DNA of 64,000 nt, taken from NCBI RefSeq assembly GCF_045310525.1, contig NZ_JBJHZY010000004.1:186001-250000 (forward strand). Reading direction: 5' to 3'. This stretch comes from Clostridium_AT radicumherbarum (lineage in GTDB: Bacteria > Bacillota > Clostridia > Clostridiales > Clostridiaceae). Position numbers and translations under genes: made by a program. How positions within the stretch are numbered: position 1 is the first letter of the stretch; each line of letters begins with the position of its first letter. The notes under the pieces are model-generated. The model was not told the DNA's origin. It saw only the letters and a list, made by a program, of their open reading frames with translations, and searched no databases. Shown here in pieces: positions 52,278 to 61,588 of this stretch.

Positions 52278-54634
52278 TTTAATTCCACCATAGTAACCCC
52301 TGTACCTCCTTCACCATAGTTTCCAAGCCTATAGCTTTTTACATGAGGATGCCTTTTTAGCATATCGTTTATAGCTTGCCTTAGTACTCCAGTGCCCTTT
52401 CCATGGACTATGGTAACCTCTCTTAGTCCAGCTCTATAAGCATCATCTAAATACAAATCAGTATTATAAGTTGCTTCTTCTGAATCAAGGCCTCTTAAAT
52501 CCAAGGAGGAGGCTACTGCCTTTAGATTTAAGCTTACTTCTCTCTTTTTAATTTCTCTTTTCTCTTCCTTAGAAAGTTTTGATGCTCTTAAATCCTTTAA
52601 TTTAACACTAATTTTCATTATACCAGCTTGAACCTGTACCTCGCCTTTGTTATCGGGTTTAGTGAGCACAATTACCTTTTGATTAAGAGATGGTAAAAAA
52701 ACTTCCTGTCCTTCTTTTACCGAATTAAGTCCTTCGCCTTCTTCATTTTGAGAAGAGTTAAGATTGCTTTCTACCTTTTCTGCCCTCTCCTTTAATCTTC
52801 TTCTTTCCTCTTCAAGTTTTTGTCTTGCTTCAGAGGAATAGCCTAACTTTTCAAGTTCTCTCATATTCTTAAGAATTGCATCAGCCTCTTCCTTTGCCTC
52901 TTTTACAACTCTCTTTGCTTCTCTTTGAGCATTTATAACTGCATTTTCTCTTGTTTTTTGAAAATTAAACAGCTTCTCCTCATATTTATCCTTAAGCTTT
53001 TCTGCTTCAAGCTTTAAGCCCTCTGCCTTTCTTGCGTCGCTTTCTGCTTTAATACTCTTCTCCTGAAGACTTTGTATAAGCTCTTCAAATTTAAGAGTAT
53101 CTGTAGAGATTTTTTCTCTTGCCTCACTAATAATATAATCTGGAAGACCTAATCTTCTAGATATTTCAAAGGCATTTGATTTTCCAGGAACTCCAATAAG
53201 CAGCCTATAAGTGGGTCTTAGGGTCTCCACATCAAATTCTACAGAGGCATTTTCTACATCTGTGGTTTTTAAGGCATAACCCTTTAATTCACTATAATGT
53301 GTAGTTGCAACTATCCTTGTTCCTCTTCTCCTTAGGTTTTCTAATATTGATATTGCAAGTGCTGCACCTTCTGTAGGATCTGTTCCTGCTCCAAGTTCAT
53401 CAAAAAGAGCAAGTGATTTATTATCGGCTTTTTCTATAATACTAACGATGTTGGTCATGTGAGAAGAAAAGGTTGATAGACTTTGCTCTATAGACTGTTC
53501 ATCTCCTATGTCTGCAAATACCTCATTAAAGAAACTAATGGTGGAATTTTCCCTAGAAGGAATCATAATACCGCTTAAAGCCATAAGTTGAAGTAGTCCA
53601 ACTGTTTTTAAAGTAACAGTTTTGCCTCCAGTGTTTGGTCCAGTAACAACTAATGAAGTAAATTCTCTGCCTAAATATACACTTATAGGTACAACTTTTT
53701 CTGCAGCAATTAAGGGATGCCTTGCCTCAATAATGTCTATTACTCCATTATTATTTACTGCTGGACATGTGCAGTTATATTCACTTGCAAAACTAGCCTT
53801 TGCAAATATAAAGTCTAGTTCCCATATAATATTAGAGTTATTTTTTATTGCAACTATGCTGTCATAAACCTTTCCTGAAAGTTCAGCTAATATCCTTTCT
53901 ACTTCCGCTTTTTCCTTAAGCATTAGTTCTTTAATTTCATTATTTATATTAACTAGACTCATAGGTTCAATAAATAGTGTAGAACCTGTAGAACTTTGAT
54001 CATGTACAAGACCTGGTACTGAACCTTTATGCTCTGACTTTACAGGAAGAACATATCGCTCACCACGTATAGTGTAAAGATTGTCCTGAAGATACTTGGA
54101 ATTAGTCCTTATAAGGGAATTAATTTTGTCCTTTATGGAGGCATTTTTATCTTTAAGAGCTCTTCTAATATTATAAAGAGTTGTGCTTGCTTTATCTGAT
54201 ATTTCATCTTCGGACACAATAGCAAATAAAATCTCATCTTCTAGCTTTTTAATAGGAATTAAGCCCTGACAGATGTCTTCAATTACTCTGAAGCTTTCTT
54301 CCTCTTCTCTTCTAGCTACATATTCCTTAAATCTCCTTGCACATCTTAACATATTAGCTATTTTAAGTAGCTGTCCTGCCATTAAGACAGAGCCCTTTTC
54401 AGCCCTGCTAATTCCATCTCTTATATCATAAAGGCCTTCGAAGGGAGGTCTTCCCTTTTTCATAAATAACTCTAGGGCCTCCCGGGTTTCCTCAAGATGC
54501 TCTCGTACCTCATATAAATTGTCATATGGCTTTAAGCAGTCTAATATATCCTTTGCAGCAGCTGTTTGTGTATAGTTCTTGATAATATCTATAATTTTAT
54601 AGTATTCCAGCACTTTCAATGCTTTCTCATTCAA
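52274..54634 (-). CDS. mutS2: MutS2-family ATPase/endonuclease
   Basis: A 786-residue protein. It has a MutS core with Walker A VVTGPNTGGKTVTLKTVGL, Walker B ALFDELGAGTDPTEGAALA and TTHYSELKGYA. Then come a long coiled coil (about 510-630), a KOW-like beta segment, and a C-terminal Smr nuclease domain (DLRGLDSEEATYNTDLYLD, VHGKGTGVLRQAI). Family members suppress recombination or rescue collided ribosomes. The preferred start is TTG at 54634 (MNEKALKVLEYYK), about ten bases after GGGGAG; a TTG at 54643 abuts that site. It starts just after the U32 gene stop. Confidence 0.94.
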   Translation of the reverse strand: MNEKALKVLEYYKIIDIIKNYTQTAAAKDILDCLKPYDNLYEVREHLEETREALELFMKKGRPPFEGLYDIRDGISRAEKGSVLMAGQLLKIANMLRCARRFKEYVARREEEESFRVIEDICQGLIPIKKLEDEILFAIVSEDEISDKASTTLYNIRRALKDKNASIKDKINSLIRTNSKYLQDNLYTIRGERYVLPVKSEHKGSVPGLVHDQSSTGSTLFIEPMSLVNINNEIKELMLKEKAEVERILAELSGKVYDSIVAIKNNSNIIWELDFIFAKASFASEYNCTCPAVNNNGVIDIIEARHPLIAAEKVVPISVYLGREFTSLVVTGPNTGGKTVTLKTVGLLQLMALSGIMIPSRENSTISFFNEVFADIGDEQSIEQSLSTFSSHMTNIVSIIEKADNKSLALFDELGAGTDPTEGAALAISILENLRRRGTRIVATTHYSELKGYALKTTDVENASVEFDVETLRPTYRLLIGVPGKSNAFEISRRLGLPDYIISEAREKISTDTLKFEELIQSLQEKSIKAESDARKAEGLKLEAEKLKDKYEEKLFNFQKTRENAVINAQREAKRVVKEAKEEADAILKNMRELEKLGYSSEARQKLEEERRRLKERAEKVESNLNSSQNEEGEGLNSVKEGQEVFLPSLNQKVIVLTKPDNKGEVQVQAGIMKISVKLKDLRASKLSKEEKREIKKREVSLNLKAVASSLDLRGLDSEEATYNTDLYLDDAYRAGLREVTIVHGKGTGVLRQAINDMLKRHPHVKSYRLGNYGEGGTGVTMVELK

Positions 54635-54635
54635 A

Positions 54636-56987
54636 TTACTCAACTCCCCTTTTGTAATGACCCCTTGTAAAGTTTACATATTCTTCCGTCCATTTTTCAG
54701 CTTTAACCGCTTGTAAAACTTTTAAGGTTTCTTCGTAGTTTTCATCAATAAAGTCCATTCTAAAGGATGCAGCTCCATTTGCTTTAAGCTCCTTAATATA
54801 TGGAATTAAATTAGTTGCCACACCATTATAAATATGACTTCTGCAAAATTTATCTGTTTTTAAAATAAAATTTGTATTTTTTCTATCCTTTAAAATATAA
54901 TTCCCTGTCTCACAACATTCCTTGCAGGTTACTTCTTCACTTTTACCTCCGAAATTACTTCCAACAGGACAATATTCACTTACCATTAACTCTTCTTTTC
55001 CATAAATTTTAATTTGAACCGGTATTGAAACCTTATTTAATAAAGCTTCAATTTCCTTTTTATTTAGCTCTACACTTAAGGCCGTTCCAGCAATATAATT
55101 TTCAAAAAACTTAAGTGAAAATCCATTAAATATGTTTAATTTATAATCACCTAGTATAGTGGTCTTATGACCGAAGCAATTAATAATTCCTAAATTGGCT
55201 GTGACAATTCCCTTAATTTCAGGAAGATGGCTTTCAATAGTTTTGTAGATATAATCAAATTCACCTTTTATAATATTAGGCACCTTCAAATATAAATTTT
55301 CTATATTTAGCTTTTTTACCTCCTCAAAATTTACAGGTCTCTGTCTCTGAAAGACGTCAACTGCTAATGCACAATTAATTTCGCTATCCTTAAAGGCCTT
55401 AAGCTGCTCATAACTATAGATTACCATTAAATTCTCTGGTATATTTCTATTTGGCTTATTAAAATTTGGATATTCTAAACTCAAAGGAGTTCTTCTATTC
55501 TGGCCTTTTTTTATATAATCTTCTAATTGATCTGTGAGGCCTCTTCTAACAGCATTTATTTCTGAAATAGGCATGAAGCCCTCTTCAAGGTAATCAAAGT
55601 CTATGTCTTTAAACTTAAAAGGCGTTTCCCCACTTTTACTAAGATTATCTTTAAGTTTTTCTTTATCTAAAGGCTTCTTTTGAGCTGCTTGAACTTTTTC
55701 TCCAATTTGAACAAACTCATTATTGTTATAAATTGTTTTTATTTTAAAGGATTCACCAATTTTAAAGTCAACCTTTAAGGGTAAATAAATTTTTCTATTG
55801 AATTTGTTATTATAGGAGCCTTCCAATTCCTTTAGTAAGGAAATATCAGAGGTTTTATATAAAATATCCCCTGTTTTATAATTTAAAGGCAATATCTTAA
55901 CGTAATCCCCAGAGCTTGCTTCCTGCACTTCCTTGCCATCTTTATAAATTTTTGAAGTAATAAAGCCATCATTACCAATTCTTATACCATCGCCTTTTGC
56001 TAAAGCTTCATTTAGCTCCACTAAAGCTCCTTTTACCGCCTTGCCAAGCATAATTCCAGTATTCTTAGGAAAGTTAAAAGCCATCATGTCCTTACCAGTA
56101 TTACCAAAGAGATAGGCCTTTGAAAGACCTTCTCTATTAAATAGCTTTAAAAGCTTCTTTTTCTCCTCAGCAAAGCCAAACTCCTTTCCCTCATATACAC
56201 CATCTATAGCCCTTCTATATACATCCACTACTCCGGCCACATATTCAGGTCTTTTCATTCTTCCTTCTATTTTTAATGAAGAAGTACCGCTTTCTATTAT
56301 CCTTTTCGTATCCTCTAAAGTACACATATCCTTAGGGCTTAATAAATAAGCCGACTTTTCTTTTTGGGAAGTAGTATCTATTAGAGTATATGGAAGTCTG
56401 CAGGGCTGTGCACATCTTCCCCTATTTCCGCTTCTTCCACCAATTATGCTGCTCATTAGACACTGCCCTGAATAGCATATGCACAAAGCACCATGAATGA
56501 AAATTTCTGTTTCTACCTTTAAATCCTTTGAAATACGGCTTATTTCCTCAAGAGAAAGTTCTCTAGATAGCACAATCCTTTGAAAACCTAAACTTTTTAA
56601 AAAGAGAGCACCTTCTCCATTATGAACAGTCATTTGGGTAGAGGCGTGAATTTGAAAATCTGGAAAATTTGTTTTAACCAAATAAGCAAGACCAGTATCT
56701 TGAATTATTAATGCATCAACGCCAATCTTATATAAAAAGTTTGTATATTCTAAAGCTTCCTTTATCTCATTTTCTTTTAAAAGTGTATTTATTGTAATAT
56801 ATATTTTAACACCATATAAATGACAATAGTTTACTGCATTAATCATATTCTCATCATCAAAATTAGAGGCATAGGCTCTTGCAGAAAACTTGTTTCCACC
56901 TAAATAAACTGCATTTGCACCACTTTGTACTGCTGCATATAAACTTTCGAAGCTTCCTGCTGGAGCAAGTAGTTCAATTTTTTTCAT
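54636..56987 (-). CDS. U32-family peptidase-like protein (RlhA/YdcP type)
   Basis: A 783-residue member of the U32 family with the DUF3656 insert. It opens with IELLAPAGSFESLYAAVQSGANAVYLGG and IHASTQMTVHNGEGALFLKSLG. The cysteine-rich cluster site is HGALCICYSGQCLMSSIIGGRSGNRGRCAQPCRL, with further cysteines near the C-terminus (CKECCETGNY). Relatives such as RlhA hydroxylate 23S rRNA at C2501, so a role in RNA modification is more likely than proteolysis; this is inference. Start 56987 has AGGAG eight bases upstream. mutS2 follows directly. Confidence 0.88.
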   Translation of the reverse strand: MKKIELLAPAGSFESLYAAVQSGANAVYLGGNKFSARAYASNFDDENMINAVNYCHLYGVKIYITINTLLKENEIKEALEYTNFLYKIGVDALIIQDTGLAYLVKTNFPDFQIHASTQMTVHNGEGALFLKSLGFQRIVLSRELSLEEISRISKDLKVETEIFIHGALCICYSGQCLMSSIIGGRSGNRGRCAQPCRLPYTLIDTTSQKEKSAYLLSPKDMCTLEDTKRIIESGTSSLKIEGRMKRPEYVAGVVDVYRRAIDGVYEGKEFGFAEEKKKLLKLFNREGLSKAYLFGNTGKDMMAFNFPKNTGIMLGKAVKGALVELNEALAKGDGIRIGNDGFITSKIYKDGKEVQEASSGDYVKILPLNYKTGDILYKTSDISLLKELEGSYNNKFNRKIYLPLKVDFKIGESFKIKTIYNNNEFVQIGEKVQAAQKKPLDKEKLKDNLSKSGETPFKFKDIDFDYLEEGFMPISEINAVRRGLTDQLEDYIKKGQNRRTPLSLEYPNFNKPNRNIPENLMVIYSYEQLKAFKDSEINCALAVDVFQRQRPVNFEEVKKLNIENLYLKVPNIIKGEFDYIYKTIESHLPEIKGIVTANLGIINCFGHKTTILGDYKLNIFNGFSLKFFENYIAGTALSVELNKKEIEALLNKVSIPVQIKIYGKEELMVSEYCPVGSNFGGKSEEVTCKECCETGNYILKDRKNTNFILKTDKFCRSHIYNGVATNLIPYIKELKANGAASFRMDFIDENYEETLKVLQAVKAEKWTEEYVNFTRGHYKRGVE

Positions 56988-57092
56988 AATCATCTCTCCT
57001 AAAATGTCCTAACCCTTATTATACAATAGATTACAAATTTATAAAGAAATATTTTCAAATCTTATATTAACCTTTTAAGAATTTATTTAAAC

Positions 57093-57130
57093 AAAAATAA
57101 AAGAGGATTAAGAAATAACTCCTAATCCTC
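57093..57130 (-). terminator. Terminator after the lone glycosyltransferase gene
   Basis: An 8-bp stem (57103-57110 with 57123-57130) and 12-base loop, followed by TTTTATTTTT on the minus strand, nine bases after the stop codon. Confidence 0.7.
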
Positions 57131-57139
57131 ATTAAGAAT

Positions 57140-58129
57140 TCATAATAAAAGACTCTCATAACTTAGATATAATTCTTCAGCATATTTATTCCAGTTATAA
57201 TTTTTTAAAACATAATCTTTAAGTTCATTGTTTTTTCTTTTATTAAGGCCTCTTTCTAAAGCGGCAATTATAGTTTCCTCATCATAGGGATTTATATAGT
57301 CTGCCATATCCTTAAAATATTCTTTTGCACTTCCCTCAATGGTTGAAACAATATTACTGCCGCTGGCTGCTGCTTCAAGAGAAGATAGTCCTGGGGTTTC
57401 GCAAAAACCTGGCAGAACATGCAGTTTCGAAAATCTATAGGCATTATAAATATTATATCTATCCATAAAACCAAGATAGGTTACATTTTTATAAGCCATA
57501 CATTCTCTAAAATATGAATTATCATTAATGTTTCCAATAAGAACCAAGTTAACTCCTAATTTACTACAGGCTTTGGCTAAACCAAGCTGATTTTTTTGTG
57601 GTGTTATCCTTGCAATGCAAAGTGCATAATTACTTAAATTATATCTATCTTTTAAATTATATAATGGAGTTTCCTCATGTTCAACTTCAGCTCCATGGTA
57701 AAGAATATTGCAGGATAAATTTATATTAAAATCCTGAGCTAATAGTTTCCTTTCTAATTCACTATTTGGATATATTACCTTGCAGCCTTTGAGAATTTCC
57801 TCTCTATAGGGCTTACATTTATCCCATAGTTTTATGTTTTCAATATTATTTATAAAACTATAATATTTATTTAAATTCCAATATATAGGGGTAATAACAA
57901 TATTCTTCTTTTGTCTATGTGCCTGCTTATAATATTTATAGGTTTCCCCCATTCTTGTAAGATTAAAAAGATGTACAACATCATAACTAGAATAGTCAGA
58001 AATATCTCCATCATTTATGTCAACGTCGGCACCTAATTTTCTTAAATATTTTAGAGTCATCAGCATTACTTTGGAATCCCCTGCAAAACTTTTTATATAG
58101 TCTCCTCGAATGCAAAGTAAAACCTTCAT
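57140..58129 (-). CDS. GT4-family glycosyltransferase, outside the main cluster
   Basis: A 329-residue GT-B protein. It has a short N-terminal domain with GDSKVMLMTLKYLRKLGADV and a DVVHLFNL acceptor-side strand. The donor domain has CIARITPQKNQLGLAKAC and LHVLPGFCETPGLSSLEAAASG. It is monocistronic, with its own terminator and an AAGGAGG site 11 bases upstream of the ATG. Whether it contributes to the surface polymer made by the 17-39 kb cluster is unknown. Confidence 0.85.
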   Translation of the reverse strand: MKVLLCIRGDYIKSFAGDSKVMLMTLKYLRKLGADVDINDGDISDYSSYDVVHLFNLTRMGETYKYYKQAHRQKKNIVITPIYWNLNKYYSFINNIENIKLWDKCKPYREEILKGCKVIYPNSELERKLLAQDFNINLSCNILYHGAEVEHEETPLYNLKDRYNLSNYALCIARITPQKNQLGLAKACSKLGVNLVLIGNINDNSYFRECMAYKNVTYLGFMDRYNIYNAYRFSKLHVLPGFCETPGLSSLEAAASGSNIVSTIEGSAKEYFKDMADYINPYDEETIIAALERGLNKRKNNELKDYVLKNYNWNKYAEELYLSYESLLL

Positions 58130-58229
58130 TGTAAATTCATCCTCCTTAATCTCAGTGTCTATCTCCTTTAAAATATAACTATGCTGAAATTAGATATAAT
58201 ATCACGTTTTTATTTTTTAAAATAAAAAA

Positions 58230-58250
58230 ACAGCCGCAAAATGCAGCTGT
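58230..58250 (-). terminator. Terminator of zapA
   Basis: A 9-bp stem with one internal mismatch (58230-58238 with 58242-58250), followed on the minus strand by eight U's, about 90 bases after the zapA stop. Confidence 0.75.
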
Positions 58251-58338
58251 CATTCATCATACAAATATTAGAAATAAATTATTCTAAAATTATTTTTCTA
58301 CTTTTATATTATTAAATAATGTTAATTAAATTTCCAAA

Positions 58339-58932
58339 TTAATCAGATGATGCAATAGGAAACCTTGTTTTCTTAACCTTTGTAAGTTCTATACCCTTTT
58401 CAATTAATTTATTTTGTAGGTCCATTGTTTTATATTTATAGGATTGAAGTTGAAACTTTAATTCCTTATTTTCTAATTTAAGAGTATTTCTTTCATTTAA
58501 ATAATTTTTCGCATTTTCTTCTGTTATGTTTAGCTCCTTATTTAATTTCTCAATTACTCTCTGCTTTTCTTTTAAAAAATCTTGATTATCCATATTTTTT
58601 AGTTTTGACTGAAGTTCGGAATTATAATCTTCTAAATACTTTAATTGCTTTCTAAGAGCCTCTGATTCTTCAGTTTTACTTTTAACAGCTGCATTAAGCT
58701 TCTGTATTTCTTCTTCAACCTCACTATAAGCCTGGTCACATTTTAACATATCATCAACAGAGTTTAATGCAGTAAGCACTGCCGCAGAAGATAAACTAAG
58801 TTTTGGATTACTGCTTAATAGATGTTTTAACTTCTTGTCCACTTGTCTTGCAACCTTATGTAAATACTCTTCGTTTTCTTCCCCTCTTAAATTGTATTCC
58901 ATACCATTTATATTAACGGTAATCACATTCAT
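58339..58932 (-). CDS. zapA: Cell division protein ZapA with long coiled-coil extension
   Basis: A 197-residue protein. The first 80 residues are the ZapA domain (VNINGMEYNLRGEENEEYLHKVARQVDKKL, then SSAAVLTALNSVDDML), which binds and bundles FtsZ at midcell. Unlike the roughly 85-residue Bacillus protein, it continues with about 110 residues of predicted coiled coil (YSEVEEEIQKLNAAVKSKTE onward) and a short RFPIASSD tail. Other clostridia have similar long forms. Start follows AAGGTG. It is transcribed as a single gene between pheT and the lone glycosyltransferase. Confidence 0.88.
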   Translation of the reverse strand: MNVITVNINGMEYNLRGEENEEYLHKVARQVDKKLKHLLSSNPKLSLSSAAVLTALNSVDDMLKCDQAYSEVEEEIQKLNAAVKSKTEESEALRKQLKYLEDYNSELQSKLKNMDNQDFLKEKQRVIEKLNKELNITEENAKNYLNERNTLKLENKELKFQLQSYKYKTMDLQNKLIEKGIELTKVKKTRFPIASSD

Positions 58933-59065
58933 GGATTCACCTTCTTAATTTTTCATTTAATTATGTTTATTTTAGCATACTTTTTTTAAGTAGAAAACAT
59001 ATATTTAACTAATTTATCCATAAAAATGTGAATTGTTAATGAAATTTAAAATTTTGTTTATAAAA

Positions 59066-59094
59066 AAACTTCCAGAATAAAAGTCTGGAAGTTT
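59066..59094 (-). terminator. Terminator of the pheST operon
   Basis: An 11-bp perfect stem (59066-59076 with 59084-59094), seven-base loop and a run of U's on the minus strand, seven bases after the pheT stop. Confidence 0.9.
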
Positions 59095-59101
59095 CTTATG
59101 A

Positions 59102-61483
59102 TTATCTAAGTTCTGCACCTAATTGATGTTCTAGTGAACGAATTATTTTATCATGTGTCTTATTTACTTCTGCATCTGTAAGTGTTTTATTTTCAGCTCT
59201 ATAGCTTAAGGCATAAGCAACACTTTTCTTTCCCTCAGGTATTTGGCTGCCCTTGTATACATCAAACAGCTTAATGCTATCTAGTAAGCTTGAACCCTGC
59301 TTTCTTATAATATCCTCTATCTGCTGTACTAATATGCTATCATCAACAAGCACAGCTAGATCTCTAGTTACTGCTGGATACTTTGGTAAGGAAGTATATT
59401 TAATAACATCACTTGAGAGTTTAACAAGCATATCTAGATTTAGTACAGCCACATAAGTATTTTCATCAATACCGTAATTATCGCATACGTCAGGATGTAT
59501 CTCACCTAAAATACCCAAATTATCTTTTTTGCTATTAATTGAAGCTGTCTTTCCAGGATGAAAGCTCTCATTACTGCTTTCTCTGTTAAAAGAAACATTT
59601 GTAATTCCTACAGTACTTAAAACATTTTCAACAATTCCTTTTAAATCAAAATAATCAACTTTGCCATACATTCCTACAGTAATGATATTTGTTTCTTCAG
59701 GAAGCTTTGAAGCATCTTCATTTGGTATATAAATCTTTCCAATTTCAAAGAGCTTAGCCTCCTCATTACTTCTACTATAATTTCTAGCTAAAGCCTCCAT
59801 CATAGTTGGTAGAGTTGTTGTTCTCATTATGCTAAAATCCTCACCTAAAGGATTTTTAATAGTTACTGCCTTTCTTAAACTAGAATCCTCTGGTATTAAT
59901 ACCTTATCGAAGACCTTAGGACTTACAAAAGAATAGCTTATAGCTTGATTTAAGCCGCTGGCTGTTAAGCTTTCTATAATCTTATCCTCTAATTTTTGCT
60001 TTTTATTTTTACCACCATGTAGGGAAGGGCTGCTCATAATTGTTGTAGGAATATTATCATAGCCATATATTCTAGCAATTTCCTCTGCAACATCTTCTTT
60101 AATATTTATATCTCCTCTAAAGGTAGGAACAGTTATTATAAGGTTTCCTTCCTTTAACTCTGTGAAAAGCTCTAGTCTATCAAGGTATTCCTTCATATTC
60201 TCTGCAGCTATTTCTGTTCCTAAGAACTTATTTACCCAATTAACACTAACTTGTAGCTGCTTTTCTTTTAAAGGCTTAGGATAAATATCTATAGTTCCTT
60301 CCATAACATGACCGGCCTTTAGCTCCTCTACTAAGCTGCAGGCTCTATTTATGGCAAGTTCAGCAAGATTTGGATCTAAGTCTTTTTCAAATTTTGAGGA
60401 TGCTTCTGTCCTTAGTCCTAGGTTTTGAGAGCTAATTCTAATATTAGTTCCATCAAAGGTAGCACTTTCAAAAATAATTTCTGTTGTGTCGTCCTTAACT
60501 TCAGAATTAAGTCCTCCCATAATACCTGCAAGGCCTATAGTTTTATTACCATCTTTAATATTAAGTACATTAGTATTAAGAGTTCTTTCTGCACCATCTA
60601 GAGTTACAAACTTTTCATTTTCATCTGCTCTTTCTACAATAATACTATTTGATGTAATTTCTCTTCTATCAAAGGCATGCATTGGCTGACCTAGTTCCAT
60701 CATAACAAAGTTTGTTATATCTACTATATTATTTATTGGTCTTACTCCTGCTTCCATAAGCCTTTCCTGCATCCAAGCTGGTGAAGGTTCTATTTTAATA
60801 TCTTTAACGCCTCTAGCCATATACCTTTTGCATAATTCAGTATCTCTAACTTCTACCTTAATACTACTAGCTATATTTTCACTGCAGCTTGCTTTAGAGC
60901 TAGTTTCTGGCATATTATATTTTAGTCCTAAGGTGGCCGCAGTTTCTCTTGCCATTCCTATAATACTAAAGCAATCAGCTCTATTTGAAGTTATTTCAAA
61001 ATCAATAACTGCATTATCTAAGCCAAGAACTTCCTTTATATCTTTTCCAACTGGTGTATCTGCAGGAAGTATCATAAGCCCATGAACCTGCTCTTCCCCT
61101 GCTATACCTAGTTCCTCTTCAGAACACATCATTCCATTTGAAACAATACCTCTAAGCTTACCTTTTTTAATTTTCACGCCACTGGGAAGTGATGAGCCAT
61201 GAAGGGCAACAGGAACTATGTCTCCTACCTTCATGTTATCTGCTCCAGTAACTATTTGAAGCTCTTCACCTGAAGCTACATCCAGCTGGCAAATTACTAA
61301 TTTTTCAGCATCTGGATGAGGCTCAATCTTTAAAAGCTTTCCAGTAACTACATTCTGTATTTCATCTCCTGAAGTTATTACCTCTTCAACATTAGAGCCT
61401 GAAAGAGTAAGCTTATCAGCTAGTTCTTTAGGTGATATATTAACATTTACATAATCTTTTAGCCATTTATATGGTACCTTCAT
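59102..61483 (-). CDS. pheT: Phenylalanyl-tRNA synthetase beta subunit
   Basis: A 793-residue subunit. It begins MKVPYKWLKDYVNVNISPKELA and contains a tRNA-binding OB domain (about 40-150, with LVICQLDVASGEELQIVTGADNM), B3/B4 with editing region (RPINNIVDITNFVMMELGQPMHAFD), B5, the catalytic-like core, and the C-terminal anticodon-binding FDX-ACB domain (YPAVTRDLAVLVDD). Start 61483 follows AAAGGAGG. An in-frame extension to 61546 reads through the structured repeat in the pheS-pheT gap and is not real. It works as an alpha2-beta2 tetramer with PheS. Confidence 0.97.
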   Translation of the reverse strand: MKVPYKWLKDYVNVNISPKELADKLTLSGSNVEEVITSGDEIQNVVTGKLLKIEPHPDAEKLVICQLDVASGEELQIVTGADNMKVGDIVPVALHGSSLPSGVKIKKGKLRGIVSNGMMCSEEELGIAGEEQVHGLMILPADTPVGKDIKEVLGLDNAVIDFEITSNRADCFSIIGMARETAATLGLKYNMPETSSKASCSENIASSIKVEVRDTELCKRYMARGVKDIKIEPSPAWMQERLMEAGVRPINNIVDITNFVMMELGQPMHAFDRREITSNSIIVERADENEKFVTLDGAERTLNTNVLNIKDGNKTIGLAGIMGGLNSEVKDDTTEIIFESATFDGTNIRISSQNLGLRTEASSKFEKDLDPNLAELAINRACSLVEELKAGHVMEGTIDIYPKPLKEKQLQVSVNWVNKFLGTEIAAENMKEYLDRLELFTELKEGNLIITVPTFRGDINIKEDVAEEIARIYGYDNIPTTIMSSPSLHGGKNKKQKLEDKIIESLTASGLNQAISYSFVSPKVFDKVLIPEDSSLRKAVTIKNPLGEDFSIMRTTTLPTMMEALARNYSRSNEEAKLFEIGKIYIPNEDASKLPEETNIITVGMYGKVDYFDLKGIVENVLSTVGITNVSFNRESSNESFHPGKTASINSKKDNLGILGEIHPDVCDNYGIDENTYVAVLNLDMLVKLSSDVIKYTSLPKYPAVTRDLAVLVDDSILVQQIEDIIRKQGSSLLDSIKLFDVYKGSQIPEGKKSVAYALSYRAENKTLTDAEVNKTHDKIIRSLEHQLGAELR

Positions 61484-61507
61484 ATTTATTTTCCTCCTTT
61501 TAGTCCG

Positions 61508-61578
61508 AACACTGGGCAGTTTAAAATTACTCGTTGCCACTCGCAAACTGCCCGTTAAAGTCCATTTAGGACTTTAAC
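61508..61578 (-). repeat. Structured repeat between pheS and pheT
   Basis: On the minus strand: hairpin GTTAAAGTCC-TAAAT-GGACTTTAAC (61578-61554), then GGGCAGTTTGCGAG, a 13-base spacer with a repeated CGAGT, and AAACTGCCCAGTG (61522-61510). GGGCAGTTT (61553-61545) can pair with AAACTGCCC over 9 bp. It has the same plan as the glnA leader units, with the second stem changed on both arms (GGGCAGTTT/AAACTGCCC here, GGGTAACTT/AAGTTACCC there). It separates pheS from pheT by 105 bases and is flanked by AGGAGG on both sides. Confidence 0.85.
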
Positions 61579-61588
61579 CTCCTAATAA

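Noticed and set aside
61484..61546. A 21-residue N-terminal extension of PheT
   Set aside because: It reads through the structured repeat, and a strong AAAGGAGG site precedes the normal family start at 61483.
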